Of a stretch of 64,000 bases of DNA, positions 9,801 to 18,051 are shown in pieces; position 1 is the first letter of the stretch, and each line of letters opens with the position of its first letter. Origin of the DNA: Paenibacillus tyrphae (GTDB taxonomy: Bacteria; Bacillota; Bacilli; Paenibacillales; NBRC-103111); contig NZ_BSDJ01000008.1 of assembly GCF_027925525.1 (NCBI RefSeq), forward strand, positions 124,001-188,000, written 5' to 3'. A program made the translations under genes and the position numbers. Under the pieces are notes generated by a model. That model was not told the DNA's origin. It made no database searches and saw only the letters and a list, made by a program, of their open reading frames with translations.

Positions 9801-10512
9801 TTTCGTTCAAAATCATTCCCTGCTGATTAAGGGCTTTTACTTTGAACTTTGTTTTTAATCCGGATGTGGATTGAACCGTACCGCTGACTTTGCCGGCCGG
9901 GTTAAGATTGATCGTAAGAGGAGACTTGGACGAGTCCGTAGTAAGGCCCGATACGGAACCGTAATACGGTTCGCCTTGAGATGAATATGCCGCTACGGTA
10001 TAAGAGCCTTCATTGATCGGGACCGCAAATGCTTCGTCCGGCGAAACGGAAGCCTCATTATACATAAAGCCTGTATTCTCGTCGATCAGTCTCACTTTTG
10101 CTCCGGAAGGCAGCGGACCGTTGGAGCCGCTTATCGCGACAACACCGCTAATCAGCAGTGTATTCAACGAAAAGTTAGCATTCTTGGTTTGATCCGAACC
10201 AACAGTAACGGAACTGTTGGAACCCTCGGTTTCGTAAATGGCTTCAATCGTATACGTTCCAGGCACAACGTTCAGACGGTAATTGCCGTCTGGCTTGGTG
10301 GTATCCTGCGCAACCGTTTGGCCGCGGCTATCCAAAGCAACCACGGCTGCATTCGGTATGGGCTTCCCGCTACGGTCCGTCACACCCCCGGTTACAGTCC
10401 CCTTGGCTGCACTGCTATTCGGCGCTGTATCGGCAAAAGCCGAAACGGGTAAAGCAGTCGCCAGGGACAAAATCAGGAGCACTTGAATAACGATCCTCTT
10501 ACTCAAAAACAT
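6835..10512 (-). CDS. SLH-domain surface protein with nine CnaB/carboxypeptidase-regulatory-like repeats
   Basis: 1225-residue secreted protein. Residues 1-30 are a signal peptide (LLILSLATALPVSAFADT, cleavage after AFA). About nine repeats of 80-85 residues follow, each with a Gly-x-Val start and a PxGxYTL-type core (for example VVPGTYTIEA, LPPGTYIVKA, VPAGTYTLTA), the prealbumin-like fold of CnaB and carboxypeptidase-regulatory domains. Then comes a Ser/Gly/Pro-rich linker, a domain of unknown type, and three C-terminal SLH domains (about 1040-1225, motifs IVGHWAESDI and TRAEFTSLLVRSLG) that anchor proteins to pyruvylated cell-wall polymer. GGAGGCGAG eight bases before the ATG at 10512 fixes the start and leaves a 22-base gap to the upstream glycosyltransferase, suggesting co-transcription. 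Confidence 0.88.
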   Translation of the reverse strand: MFLSKRIVIQVLLILSLATALPVSAFADTAPNSSAAKGTVTGGVTDRSGKPIPNAAVVALDSRGQTVAQDTTKPDGNYRLNVVPGTYTIEAIYETEGSNSSVTVGSDQTKNANFSLNTLLISGVVAISGSNGPLPSGAKVRLIDENTGFMYNEASVSPDEAFAVPINEGSYTVAAYSSQGEPYYGSVSGLTTDSSKSPLTINLNPAGKVSGTVQSTSGLKTKFKVKALNQQGMILNETRADENGLYTLAVPTGRITIVAAAENEKGTQASAEATIVPGPTTVNLTIMNSGFKVSLANAPTDATGRVRVFDLLGNAYAPDVEPSSPNGTYAFSLPPGTYIVKASAGAYAGVSQPVTLAPGKNESVAITLGNAGTLSGKISYPNSRPQASFEDISITVQDKNGQVVDKLAPLHDGSYETMLPVGNYRITAAAGDSIAVRENLSILEGQISTYDPTINPTEINGKVTEADGTMIRYATIVALSQDGSSYSFTTSKEDGTYSLKVPPGSYTLKTMHYHKVALNKNISVSRGSSVAVNPVLGAAGIFNGYISNGKTNVGGASAIVLDQTGTPVDRIATHADTGFFSLMLPVGQYTLDSKSFDGNHTPTAITVAAEQTLHQNLTTQAGKIGGTIFAADGKTPLGGVIVRASNEAHSNYTKTNGDGTFVLFVPAGTYTLTAEKSNLGSITKNVAVSKEKDAFVQASLQSNGVVAGRITNGSNSAAQAWVKVYDSADGLLLEKIQTGQDGAFSITLPAGTYVFKAESAGFVSVETLVTAMADKIVVNDMTLYTPSGNSSDSGTSSSGQGTAGSAGGSQPSPKPNAAEVVLYSGKDGIVAKETNSFGQTVSKISIDKDKLAAALQTANSVIVQIDHADDLTKVELPAESFQNPDKVQAGALITLRTDAMEYKLPVHVLRTWTQSLTTMQNIKITVAIEKLPSNMNGKIIKTNQLTSALLPNPLDFKITAEGSNGLSQELVNFGAVYVERKVIVPGTDPNWDHVTAVTIDPVTHEATFIPSYIEKGENGSTVKIFSTHNSIYTVVTAHHTFDDIVGHWAESDIQRLASKFIVKGMTDKLYEPDKKITRAEFTSLLVRSLGLLEDPGYATFNDIQSKDWYAGSVGAAVKAGLVNGFENGAFEPKGSITREQMAVMINRALKAAGSDSFSNEADMQINKFKDREAISEWSAASVEQVVRTGIIEGMTDTTFEPSLDSTRAQVAAVLKRFLQYVKFTN

Positions 10513-10534
10513 GAATGCTCGCCTCCGTCTGTTT

Positions 10535-11983
10535 TCATCTTTGCTGGTTGTATTGATCAAGCAATCTTCGCTGTAGATCAAAGAAGGCCAGTTTGTTGGA
10601 CAGGACCGTAATTTGGGGATGTCTTTGCCTCACTTTTTTTAACAGGAACCCGGCTTCTGCTATTTTCCCGGAGTGAACCAATAAATCAGCCTTTAATACA
10701 TCAGCTTTCCATGCAAGAATATCGCGGTCCGCAGTCACAGTCCCCCGGTAAGTTCCAAAGCCTTCAACAGCTGCTCCTATGTGTCCTTCGGCCTCTTGAA
10801 GCAACAACCGGGCTTTTCTCATCTGCATTTCCGCGAGCGCGTAACGGGCATCGGGAAAGTCAGGGTGGAGCTTCAACGCCTTACGGCAGCATTCTTCGGC
10901 CTGCTCCCATTCGTTGCGCGATGCCAGTATTCGGGTCATCATCATATAAACTTCTGGCATTCGGCCAAATTTGGGATTGGTCCGGGCATACTCCTCGGAT
11001 TTTCTCAGATAGTCCAATGCGCTATCGTAATCTCCCAGGGACATCGTCTCTCTCCCCAAAAAATACCACCAGCCCGAGTTTTCAGGCTCTTCTTGGGTCA
11101 TCAGACGAAGGAGATGAATATTGCGGTTAAACTTATCTTTATCCTCTTTAACAAAGGCTTCATAGCCGTCATGGAACACTCTGATCTTGGTCGGTTTATG
11201 CAGTACATTGGAAGTAAATATTCCTTCTTCCTGCGTAGCGATTTGTTCATGGATTCTTCCACTGTAATAAAGCCCCCGCCCTGCCGGGAATAAACGGGGT
11301 ACGGAATAATCGCATACCTCCGTACCATTTACTTGGTTGATCAATCCGACATGAAGCACCGGGATAATATGACCTAAACCAGAGTAAAGTGCCGCCGCCG
11401 TTCGAATATTTTCCTGATCTTCGGGATGAAGCCACTCGTCCGCATCCAGCCAAAATACCCAATCGGAGGTGACATGGGCAAGCGCCTCATTGCGCAATTG
11501 CGAGAAGCTATCGTTCCATACCGTTTGATGAACTTTGACGGTTGGGTAATCCGTTAGGATCGATAACGTTTGATCTGTCGAACCGGAATCTACAACAACG
11601 ATCTCGTCAAACACCCCGATGATGCTATCGAGGCAGCGCTTAATGCAGCGCTCCTCATTTTTGACAATAATAGCTGCCGATACGCTGACCGGTTTTGTTT
11701 GCAGCAAGTCGAAGATATCTTGCTCTAGCGCCCCTGCAGGGGTTTTCTGCAGTTCTTGATACGCCATTGGCATCCAAGTGGCTTCGGGGTCCAAAAGATG
11801 CGCCCTCTCAAACATAAGGCGTGCCATTTCACCGTTCTGTTGATGCAATAACGCCTCTCCCAATAGAACCCACCCTTGCCCGTCTATGGGAAATAAACGG
11901 ACGTGCTCGATGGCATGGGCTTCCGCTTCTTGATATCGTTGTTGTTTTAACAAATGAGTTATCATCTCATGACGCGGATGCAT
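10535..11983 (-). CDS. TPR-flanked family 2 glycosyltransferase
   Basis: 482 residues. TPR-like helices occupy about 1-95, a GT-A glycosyltransferase domain about 98-290 (VSAAIIVKNEERCIKRCLDS, VVVDSGSTDQT, and the metal-binding DxD as WLDADEW), and more TPR helices to the C-terminus. This architecture is common in Paenibacillus, where such enzymes are often next to surface-protein genes. The gene directly precedes the SLH protein gene, so glycosylation of a surface protein is a reasonable inference, but the acceptor is unknown. Start ATG follows AAAGGTCGG. Confidence 0.83.
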   Translation of the reverse strand: MHPRHEMITHLLKQQRYQEAEAHAIEHVRLFPIDGQGWVLLGEALLHQQNGEMARLMFERAHLLDPEATWMPMAYQELQKTPAGALEQDIFDLLQTKPVSVSAAIIVKNEERCIKRCLDSIIGVFDEIVVVDSGSTDQTLSILTDYPTVKVHQTVWNDSFSQLRNEALAHVTSDWVFWLDADEWLHPEDQENIRTAAALYSGLGHIIPVLHVGLINQVNGTEVCDYSVPRLFPAGRGLYYSGRIHEQIATQEEGIFTSNVLHKPTKIRVFHDGYEAFVKEDKDKFNRNIHLLRLMTQEEPENSGWWYFLGRETMSLGDYDSALDYLRKSEEYARTNPKFGRMPEVYMMMTRILASRNEWEQAEECCRKALKLHPDFPDARYALAEMQMRKARLLLQEAEGHIGAAVEGFGTYRGTVTADRDILAWKADVLKADLLVHSGKIAEAGFLLKKVRQRHPQITVLSNKLAFFDLQRRLLDQYNQQR

Positions 11984-12003
11984 AGAACCGACCTTTCTAT
12001 TTC

Positions 12004-12036
12004 AAAAAATATCGGCCAACCGTCCGATTGGCCGAT
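12004..12036 (-). terminator. Terminator of the cadherin-like repeat protein gene
   Basis: Minus-strand stem ATCGGCCAA / TTGGCCGAT with a loop of 8 bases, then ATTTTTT. It lies 20 bases after the stop codon, separating this gene from the glycosyltransferase downstream. Confidence 0.88.
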
Positions 12037-12055
12037 TTCGTTCATTATAAAAAGT

Positions 12056-15000
12056 TTAATGTTGAGCGTTTATCGTTACTGTGTTGGTTACATAACCGCT
12101 GTAACCATCCGTTGCGTGGATGACGATTTGGGTCGTTTCCTGAGCAGTCCCTGACAACAGCAGCAGCGATCCGCTTATCGAAGCGCTGAGCGTGTTCGAC
12201 CACGGATACGTCGAGCCGTAAACATACGTCAATACGTCCTGATTCGCATCGATAAAGTAGTTCCGCAAGTCAATTTGCGTCAATCCGCCCGTTAAGGAAA
12301 CGGCTGGCTGAGACAATGCTTGGGGAGCCATGTTTTGGCTGCTGCTCCCTATGCTCACCGTATTGGATACGTACGTGCCGTGTCCGTCTGTCGCATGCAC
12401 GATTACATAACCCGGCTCTTGCGCCATCCCCGACAGTAACAGCATCGTTCCGCTTATCGAGGCGCTCAGCGTGCTCGACCACGGGTATTTCCAACCGTAG
12501 GAGAACGTTAGCTCGTCGTGATCTGCATCGTTAAAATAGTTTCTCAAGTCAACCTGCGTCAGTACACCGGACAATGAAACCGCAGGTTGCGACAATGCCT
12601 TAGGTGCAAAGTTTAAACTGAAGCTTTCTTCCGCTGATGCTCCGTGCGTATCTGTCGCTCTTACCCGGAACGTCGCCGGTGACGTCGGCGTGCCGCCTAC
12701 ATACAACATGTTGTTGGCGATGCTCGCCGACATTCCACTACCGGCCGACGGCGCTTCAGTTATCGCGTAGCTCAGTCCGTCCCCGTTAGCATCATAGAAT
12801 ATATTCCCTAACTGGATAGCGCTGGAGGCGAATGCCCCGCTGTTCGGGTCGTACGTGACCAGATTGTGGCTCGACCAGCTTTGCGGTGCGAAGTTCAACA
12901 CTTCCGTCAAATCCGCATACAGCCCGCTCGGGTCTGTCGCCCGCACCGTAAACGAGTCGTTCTTCCGCGTCGGATTCCCGCTCAAATGTACGATGCTTCC
13001 GCTTACGATGCTCGCTGAAAACCCATCCGGCTGTCTCACAATTGAGTACGTCAACGGATCCGTATCCGTGAAGTACGCCCCTGCATCCGCATCGTTATTC
13101 ACAAACCGCTGCCCCGTCGGGTCCCACGTTGTATACACGATGCCGCCGCTCGGCAGCACTTGCGGGATTCCACCAGTTTGTTGCACATTCACCGTATTGA
13201 CTATAGACATGTAGTGTCCATCCGTAGCATAAACGATCACGTAGGATGGCTCCTGCGCTATCCCCGACAGCAGCAGCATCGTTCCGCTTATCGAGGCGCT
13301 CAGCGTGCTCGACCACGGATATGTCCTGCCGTAGTAGAACGTCATTTCGTCCTGATCTGCGTCGCTAAAATAGTTCCTCAGATCAACCTGCGTTAGCGCA
13401 CCGGATAAAGAAACCGCCGGCTGGTGCAGCGCTTTGGGTGCAAAATTCAGGCCGAAGCTCCCTTCCGTAGATGCACCGTGTGTATCGGTCGCCTTCACCC
13501 GGAACGTTGCCGGTGACGTCGGCGTACCGCCCAGATACAGCATGCTGCCGCTGATGCTCGCCGTCATCCCGCTACTCACAGATGGCCCCTGAACCATCGA
13601 ATAGTCCAGCCAGTCCCCGTTTGCATCATAAAATATACTTCCCAGATCGATTGCGCTGGTTACGAACGCACCTCTGTTCGGGTCAAATGTTACCAGATTG
13701 TGACTCGACCAGCTTTGCGGCGCAAAGTTTAGCACTTCCGTCAAATCCGCATATAGCCCGCTCGGGTCTGTCGCCCGCACCGTAAACGAGTCGTTCTTCC
13801 TCGTCGGATTTCCGCTCAAATGTACGATGCTTCCGCTTACGATGCTCGCTGAAAACCCATCCGGCTGTCTCACAATTGAGTACGTCAACGGATCCGTATC
13901 CGTGAAGTACGCCCCTGCATCCGCATCGTTATTCACAAACCGCTGCCCCGCCGGGTCCCATGTCGTGTACACCATACCGCCGCTCGGCAATACTTGCGGG
14001 ACTCCGCCAGTTTGTTGCACATTTACCGTATTGACTATAGAGAAATAGTGTCCATCCGTAGCGTACACGATCACGTAAGAGGGCTCCTGCGCCATCCCCG
14101 ACAGCAGCAGCATCGTTCCGCTTATCGAGGCACTCAGCGTGCTCGACCATGGATATGTCCTGCCGTAGTAGAACGTCATTTCGTCCTGATCTGCGTCGCT
14201 AAAATAGTTTCTCAGATCAACCTGTGTGAAAGTACCGGATAAAGAAACCGCCGGCTGGTGCAGCGCTTTGGGTGCAAAATTCAGCCCGAAGCTCCCTTCC
14301 GTAGATGCACCGTACGTATCGGTCGCCTTCACCCGGAACGTTGCCGGTGACGTCGGCGTACCGCCCAGATACAGCATCCTGCCGCTGATGCTCGCCGTCA
14401 TCCCGCTGCTCACAGATGGCCCCTGAACCATCGAATAGTCCAGCCAGTCCCCGTTTGCATCATAAAATATACTTCCCAGATCGATGGCGCTGGTTACGAA
14501 CGCACCTCTGTTCGGGTCAAATGTTACCAGATTGTGACTCAACCAGCTTTGCGGCGCAAAGTTTAGCACTTCCGTCAAATCCGCATACAGCCCGCTCGGG
14601 TCTGTCGCCCTCACCGTAAACGAATCGTTCTTCCGCGTCGGATTTCCGCTCAAATGTACGATGCTTCCGCTTATGATGCTTACTGAAAACCCTTCCGGCT
14701 GTCTCACAATTGAGTACGTCAACGGATCCGTATCCGTGAAGTATACTCCCGCGTCCGAATCGTTGTTCACAAAACGCTGCGCCGCCGGGTCCCACGTCGT
14801 ATAGATCATACCACCACTGGGCAATACCAACGGAGGTCCAGACAAATCGCTCAATTTAATTTTATTTAGTTGATAGGAAATATTCGGGTTATAAACAGGA
14901 TAACGATACTTTTCCAAGCTGTCATATACTGACTCTTCTTTTACTACTCTCTTTTCACTCCCAGTGAGATCCATAGAGCCTGCATTTACATATGGAGCAA

Positions 15001-15073
15001 ACTGAGGGTATAAAACCATAGTGGCTTGCAATATTCTTAAAAGCTTCTGGTAATGATTTTCTCGAGTCAACAT
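12056..15073 (-). CDS. Large cadherin-like repeat protein
   Basis: 1005 residues. From about residue 83 the protein is three copies of a 278-residue unit plus a terminal partial unit. Each unit has three modules of about 93 residues with the pattern F.D.D.DxLTYS, SASISGSxL.LSG, F.VRATDxxG, which resembles dystroglycan-type cadherin/immunoglobulin-like domains that bind calcium through DxD residues. The N-terminal 80 residues are unique; a hydrophobic stretch (LLRILQATMVLYP) could be a weak signal but is not convincing. AAGGTGAG just before the ATG at 15073 is better than any site for the ATG 16 codons upstream. Likely a surface or matrix protein; function not known. Confidence 0.8.
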   Translation of the reverse strand: MLTRENHYQKLLRILQATMVLYPQFAPYVNAGSMDLTGSEKRVVKEESVYDSLEKYRYPVYNPNISYQLNKIKLSDLSGPPLVLPSGGMIYTTWDPAAQRFVNNDSDAGVYFTDTDPLTYSIVRQPEGFSVSIISGSIVHLSGNPTRKNDSFTVRATDPSGLYADLTEVLNFAPQSWLSHNLVTFDPNRGAFVTSAIDLGSIFYDANGDWLDYSMVQGPSVSSGMTASISGRMLYLGGTPTSPATFRVKATDTYGASTEGSFGLNFAPKALHQPAVSLSGTFTQVDLRNYFSDADQDEMTFYYGRTYPWSSTLSASISGTMLLLSGMAQEPSYVIVYATDGHYFSIVNTVNVQQTGGVPQVLPSGGMVYTTWDPAGQRFVNNDADAGAYFTDTDPLTYSIVRQPDGFSASIVSGSIVHLSGNPTRKNDSFTVRATDPSGLYADLTEVLNFAPQSWSSHNLVTFDPNRGAFVTSAIDLGSIFYDANGDWLDYSMVQGPSVSSGMTASISGSMLYLGGTPTSPATFRVKATDTHGASTEGSFGLNFAPKALHQPAVSLSGALTQVDLRNYFSDADQDEMTFYYGRTYPWSSTLSASISGTMLLLSGIAQEPSYVIVYATDGHYMSIVNTVNVQQTGGIPQVLPSGGIVYTTWDPTGQRFVNNDADAGAYFTDTDPLTYSIVRQPDGFSASIVSGSIVHLSGNPTRKNDSFTVRATDPSGLYADLTEVLNFAPQSWSSHNLVTYDPNSGAFASSAIQLGNIFYDANGDGLSYAITEAPSAGSGMSASIANNMLYVGGTPTSPATFRVRATDTHGASAEESFSLNFAPKALSQPAVSLSGVLTQVDLRNYFNDADHDELTFSYGWKYPWSSTLSASISGTMLLLSGMAQEPGYVIVHATDGHGTYVSNTVSIGSSSQNMAPQALSQPAVSLTGGLTQIDLRNYFIDANQDVLTYVYGSTYPWSNTLSASISGSLLLLSGTAQETTQIVIHATDGYSGYVTNTVTINAQH
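12326..13159 (-). repeat. Tandem 834-bp unit, copy 3
   Basis: Third unit of the in-gene repeat. Its first part (13159 to about 12843) is nearly identical to copy 2, while the second part differs clearly at protein level (IQLGNIFYDANGDGLSYAI instead of IDLGSIFYDANGDWLDYSM). Confidence 0.85.
13160..13993 (-). repeat. Tandem 834-bp unit, copy 2
   Basis: Middle unit of 278 codons. The anchor CGCTGC at 13107, 13941 and 14775 shows an exact 834-base period; copies 1 and 2 differ by only scattered bases. Confidence 0.9.
13994..14827 (-). repeat. Tandem 834-bp unit, copy 1
   Basis: First unit in the coding direction, starting at VLPSGGMIYTTWDP (about residue 83). Nearly identical to copy 2 in DNA as well as protein. 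Confidence 0.9.
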
Positions 15074-15260
15074 GCTCACCTTGTTTCTTTTATTTTTTGA
15101 AATGAAATACGTATAATCCATTCAATACAAAAAAACTAGTAATTTTCTCCTGTATATATCGACAAAACAATACCATTTCATTAGACTTTCGCACTATAAA
15201 AATTGCATTTTCGTGTTAAAACGCCTTTCTCTTTTCAAGTCCTCCCCTCCCAAGGTATGG

Positions 15261-15299
15261 TATAATTACACTACCCTATCACCCCAAGAAAAAAGGAGG
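15261..15299 (+). promoter_or_regulatory. Extended -10 promoter and RBS of the DUF2161 gene
   Basis: TATGGTATAAT gives an extended -10 (TGG plus TATAAT at 15261-15266). AAAAGGAGG (15291-15299) lies nine bases before a TTG. Together they show that translation starts at the TTG at 15309, not at the ATG at 15213, which is upstream of the promoter. Confidence 0.7.
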
Positions 15300-15308
15300 C
15301 GCGGCCCC

Positions 15309-16088
15309 TTGGCTATCAAAAGTGAAACGGAGCTGTACCCCCCCGTTAAAGCCTATTTGGAGCAGCTCGGTTACACGGTGCGCGGCGAGGTACGTCATTG
15401 CGATTTGGTCGCCATCCGCGGGGAGGAACCTCCGGTCATCGTCGAATTGAAAAAAAGCTTCTCGATCCCGCTCCTGCTGCAAGCGATCGACCGTCTGCGG
15501 ATCAGCCGCTTCGTATACGTCGCTTTCGAGCGGCCGGCCAAAGGACGCGCGCCGCACGGCGCCAGCTGGCCGGAGCTTCGCAGACTATGCGGCATGCTTG
15601 GCCTCGGCATGATCGCCGTGCAATTCTATAAAACGCGCAAGCCGCGGGTCGAGGTCGAATGTCACCCGCCGGACGGGTCCGGGCTCGCGATGCCGCTCAA
15701 AATGCCCAGACATAACAAATATGCAGCCGGCAAGCTGATGCAGGAGTTTCAGGAACGCCGCGCCGATTATAACGTAGGCGGCAGCACCAAGCGAAAGCTC
15801 GTCACCGCTTACCGCGAAAAATCGCTTCATCTCGCGGCGCTGCTGCGCACCCATGGCCCCATGAGCCCCAAACAGCTGCGCGACCTGACGGGCAATGCCC
15901 AAGCCGCAGGCATGCTTCGGAAGAACGTATACCTGTGGTTCGAACGCGTATCCCGCGGCGTATACAAGCTCACCCCGCAGGGAGAAGCGGAGCTGCAAAC
16001 TTTTGCTCATGTCGTAGAGGCTTACTTGCCGGCCGCGGAATCGGATATCGCCGAAGCTCCGCAAGTCCCAGTCCTGCAAAATGCATAA
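15309..16088 (+). CDS. DUF2161 family PD-(D/E)xK-nuclease-like protein
   Basis: 259 residues from a TTG start (LAIKSETELYPPV) set by AAAAGGAGG. The N-terminal half carries a restriction-endonuclease-like pattern: E in SETELYPPVK, CDLVAIRG with the acidic residue, and VIVELKK as the ExK element. The family is usually annotated as a putative DUF2161 phosphodiesterase; its true substrate is not known. The C-terminal third (LAALLRTHGPMSPKQLRDL) looks like a winged helix. It is 60 bases from the polysaccharide deacetylase gene. Divergent from the repeat protein gene across 235 bases in which I see only the promoter described. Confidence 0.8.
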   Translation: MAIKSETELYPPVKAYLEQLGYTVRGEVRHCDLVAIRGEEPPVIVELKKSFSIPLLLQAIDRLRISRFVYVAFERPAKGRAPHGASWPELRRLCGMLGLGMIAVQFYKTRKPRVEVECHPPDGSGLAMPLKMPRHNKYAAGKLMQEFQERRADYNVGGSTKRKLVTAYREKSLHLAALLRTHGPMSPKQLRDLTGNAQAAGMLRKNVYLWFERVSRGVYKLTPQGEAELQTFAHVVEAYLPAAESDIAEAPQVPVLQNA

Positions 16089-16148
16089 ATCGTTCGGGCA
16101 GCGGGTATGTATAGAGTGATAGACTACCGTGCAGAAAGGACGTGCGCT

Positions 16149-16919
16149 ATGAAACCGTTCGTTCGGGCTCTCTTCGCGTTCAGTCTTGCTATGCTTACGT
16201 GCATGTTATCACTTTTCCCCACTGTCCTATCATCGCCCGCGCAAGCCGCTTCTTCCATTCGCATCCCCGTGCTCAATTACCACAGCATTACCGTCGATCC
16301 CGGCAACCGGGCGACCATCGCTCCGGACAAATTCGAGGAGCAGATGCGCTACTTGGCTGACGAAGGCTACACGACGCTCACACTTCAGCAATTCACCGAT
16401 ATCCTCGAAGGCAAAGAAAAGCCGCCGGAAAAGCCGATCCTGCTCACATTTGACGACGGCTATGCGGACAACTACGAACACGCTTATCCGCTGCTCAAAA
16501 AGTTGAAATTCAACGCGACATTATTCATGGTCCCGGGGTTTGTAGGCGACGGTTATTATTTGGATTGGGAGCAGGTCAAAGCGATGAAAGAGGCCGGTTG
16601 GGACATTCAGCCTCACAGTATGAGCCATCCGCACTTACCGAAGCTGAGCACCAAGAAGCAAGCGTATGAAATTACCGAATCCAGGCGGTTTATCGAGGAA
16701 CAGCTCGGCACGACGGCCGATATTTTTTGTTATCCGTATGGCGAGTCCAACCGTACGACCTTAAATATTTTAAAAGAGAATAAATTCCGGTATGCATTCA
16801 CCATCGATCAGGGGTGGGCGTCGTCCGATCAGGACCCGCTCAAGCTGAAACGGCTGTTCGTCAACGGAGAAGCGTCGATGAAAGCATGGAAGCGGCTGTT
16901 GGAGCCACCCAAATCTTGA
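16149..16919 (+). CDS. Secreted polysaccharide deacetylase (CE4)
   Basis: 256 residues with a signal peptide (FALAMLTCM region, cleavage near SPAQAASS). The NodB-type catalytic motifs are all present: LLTFDDGYADNYEHAYP (metal-binding and catalytic Asp pair), PHSMSHPHL (H-x3-H metal ligands) and YPYGESN. Such enzymes remove N-acetyl groups from peptidoglycan or other amino-sugar polymers outside the cell. The ATG at 16149 follows AGAAAGGA and places the signal peptide at the true N-terminus; the upstream in-frame ATG has no such site. Confidence 0.9.
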   Translation: MKPFVRALFAFSLAMLTCMLSLFPTVLSSPAQAASSIRIPVLNYHSITVDPGNRATIAPDKFEEQMRYLADEGYTTLTLQQFTDILEGKEKPPEKPILLTFDDGYADNYEHAYPLLKKLKFNATLFMVPGFVGDGYYLDWEQVKAMKEAGWDIQPHSMSHPHLPKLSTKKQAYEITESRRFIEEQLGTTADIFCYPYGESNRTTLNILKENKFRYAFTIDQGWASSDQDPLKLKRLFVNGEASMKAWKRLLEPPKS

Positions 16920-16950
16920 CTTCCCCCTTCTGTGATCGGGAAACAAACGC

Positions 16951-16996
16951 AAAGGACCAAAGCGATCCCCTAAACGGAAAAGGCTTTGGTCCTTTT
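16951..16996. terminator. Bidirectional terminator
   Basis: Stem AAAGGACCAAAGC / GCTTTGGTCCTTTT between two convergent genes. Runs of T on the plus strand and T on the minus strand allow it to serve both. Confidence 0.85.
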
Positions 16997-17011
16997 AACC
17001 TGCGGTGCAAC

Positions 17012-17935
17012 TTAAACGAAGACCGCGGTATTCGTTTTCCTCTTTAAAAGTTCTTTATGAATCCAAATCGCCGCCTGCGAGCCCTCGCCCATCGCGATCG
17101 TGACCTGCTCCGAGTGCACTCCGATATCTCCTGCAGCCCAGACGCCGGGAACGTTCGTCATCTTGGTGCGCGGATCGGTGACGATATGACGGTTTTCCAA
17201 CCGCTCGACGCCAAGCGCCGACGTCCATCCGGTGTGCACTTCATTGCCTCCAAAAGCGATAAAGCCGCGCTCTCCCTCGATCGTCCGGCCATCCGACAAG
17301 CGTACCCCGTCGAACCGGGCATCCGGCCCGCCGAGCACCTCGGTGATTTCCGCTTCAACATGCGGTATGTCCGCTTCCTTCAACTTGTCCGCATGCCCGC
17401 TACCCACCGCTTGCCGTTCGTGATTAACGTATACGATCCGATCCGTCCAATAGCGCAGGGCAAGCGCCATTCCCGCTCCCGTATCGCCCGATCCCATCAC
17501 AACGGTCCGCTTCCCGACGACCTCGTAGCCGTCGCAGTCTGGGCACACGTACACGCTGATCCCAAGGCGTTGTTCCAGCCCGGGTAAGGGCGGGAAGCGG
17601 TCCAGTACACCGGTTGCCGCAAGCAGCGTCTCGGTGTGGACAGCTCCGCCCCCATCGGCAAGCGCGATCTGAAATCCGCGGCCATTCCTTGCAGCCGCCA
17701 CCGCCTCATCACGGCGAAATTCCACCCCGAGCCGCTCGGCATGCTGTCGTCCGAGATGGCGGAGCTCTTGGCCCGATACTCCATCAGGCCAACCGAGCAC
17801 ATTGTGGTAGCTGCGGCACAGCGTTGAGCGCCCTCGTCCTTTATCGATCACCAGCACGCGATGCCGGTACCGTCCAAGCTGAATGGCCGCCTGCAAGCCG
17901 GCGATGCCCCCGCCGACGACGATGCAATCGTACAT
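17012..17935 (-). CDS. FAD-dependent NAD(P) oxidoreductase, thioredoxin-reductase-like
   Basis: 307 residues beginning MYDCIVVGGGIAGLQAA (FAD-binding GxGxxG), with GTG-like NAD site VVMGSGDTGAGMALAL and the C-terminal FAD contact NVPGVWAAGDI. The segment VCPDCDGYE holds a CxxC as in thioredoxin reductases and their stand-alone relatives, so disulfide redox activity is possible; the partner is unknown. The reading frame stays open for 246 codons upstream but that part encodes no recognisable protein and overlaps the MFS gene, so the ATG at 17935 preceded by GAAGGGG is used. Confidence 0.87.
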   Translation of the reverse strand: MYDCIVVGGGIAGLQAAIQLGRYRHRVLVIDKGRGRSTLCRSYHNVLGWPDGVSGQELRHLGRQHAERLGVEFRRDEAVAAARNGRGFQIALADGGGAVHTETLLAATGVLDRFPPLPGLEQRLGISVYVCPDCDGYEVVGKRTVVMGSGDTGAGMALALRYWTDRIVYVNHERQAVGSGHADKLKEADIPHVEAEITEVLGGPDARFDGVRLSDGRTIEGERGFIAFGGNEVHTGWTSALGVERLENRHIVTDPRTKMTNVPGVWAAGDIGVHSEQVTIAMGEGSQAAIWIHKELLKRKTNTAVFV

Positions 17936-18017
17936 GATATACGCCCCTTCGTTATTCGTTACCGTTAGCATCCCCCCACGGTCCTTGATTCCATTCCATC
18001 CGTTTCCTAAGCGGCAC

Positions 18018-18051
18018 AAAAAAGCTTCCTCTTCAATCAAGAGGAAGCTTT
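18018..18051 (-). terminator. Terminator overlapping the MFS stop codon
   Basis: Minus-strand stem AAAGCTTCCTCTT / AAGAGGAAGCTTT followed by TTTTTTG. The TGA stop codon of the MFS gene (18037-18039) lies in the loop, so termination signal and coding end are fused. Confidence 0.85.

Noticed and set aside
12326-14827. CRISPR-like array
   Set aside because: The repeats are 834 bases long, in frame and protein-coding; there are no short repeats with unique spacers.
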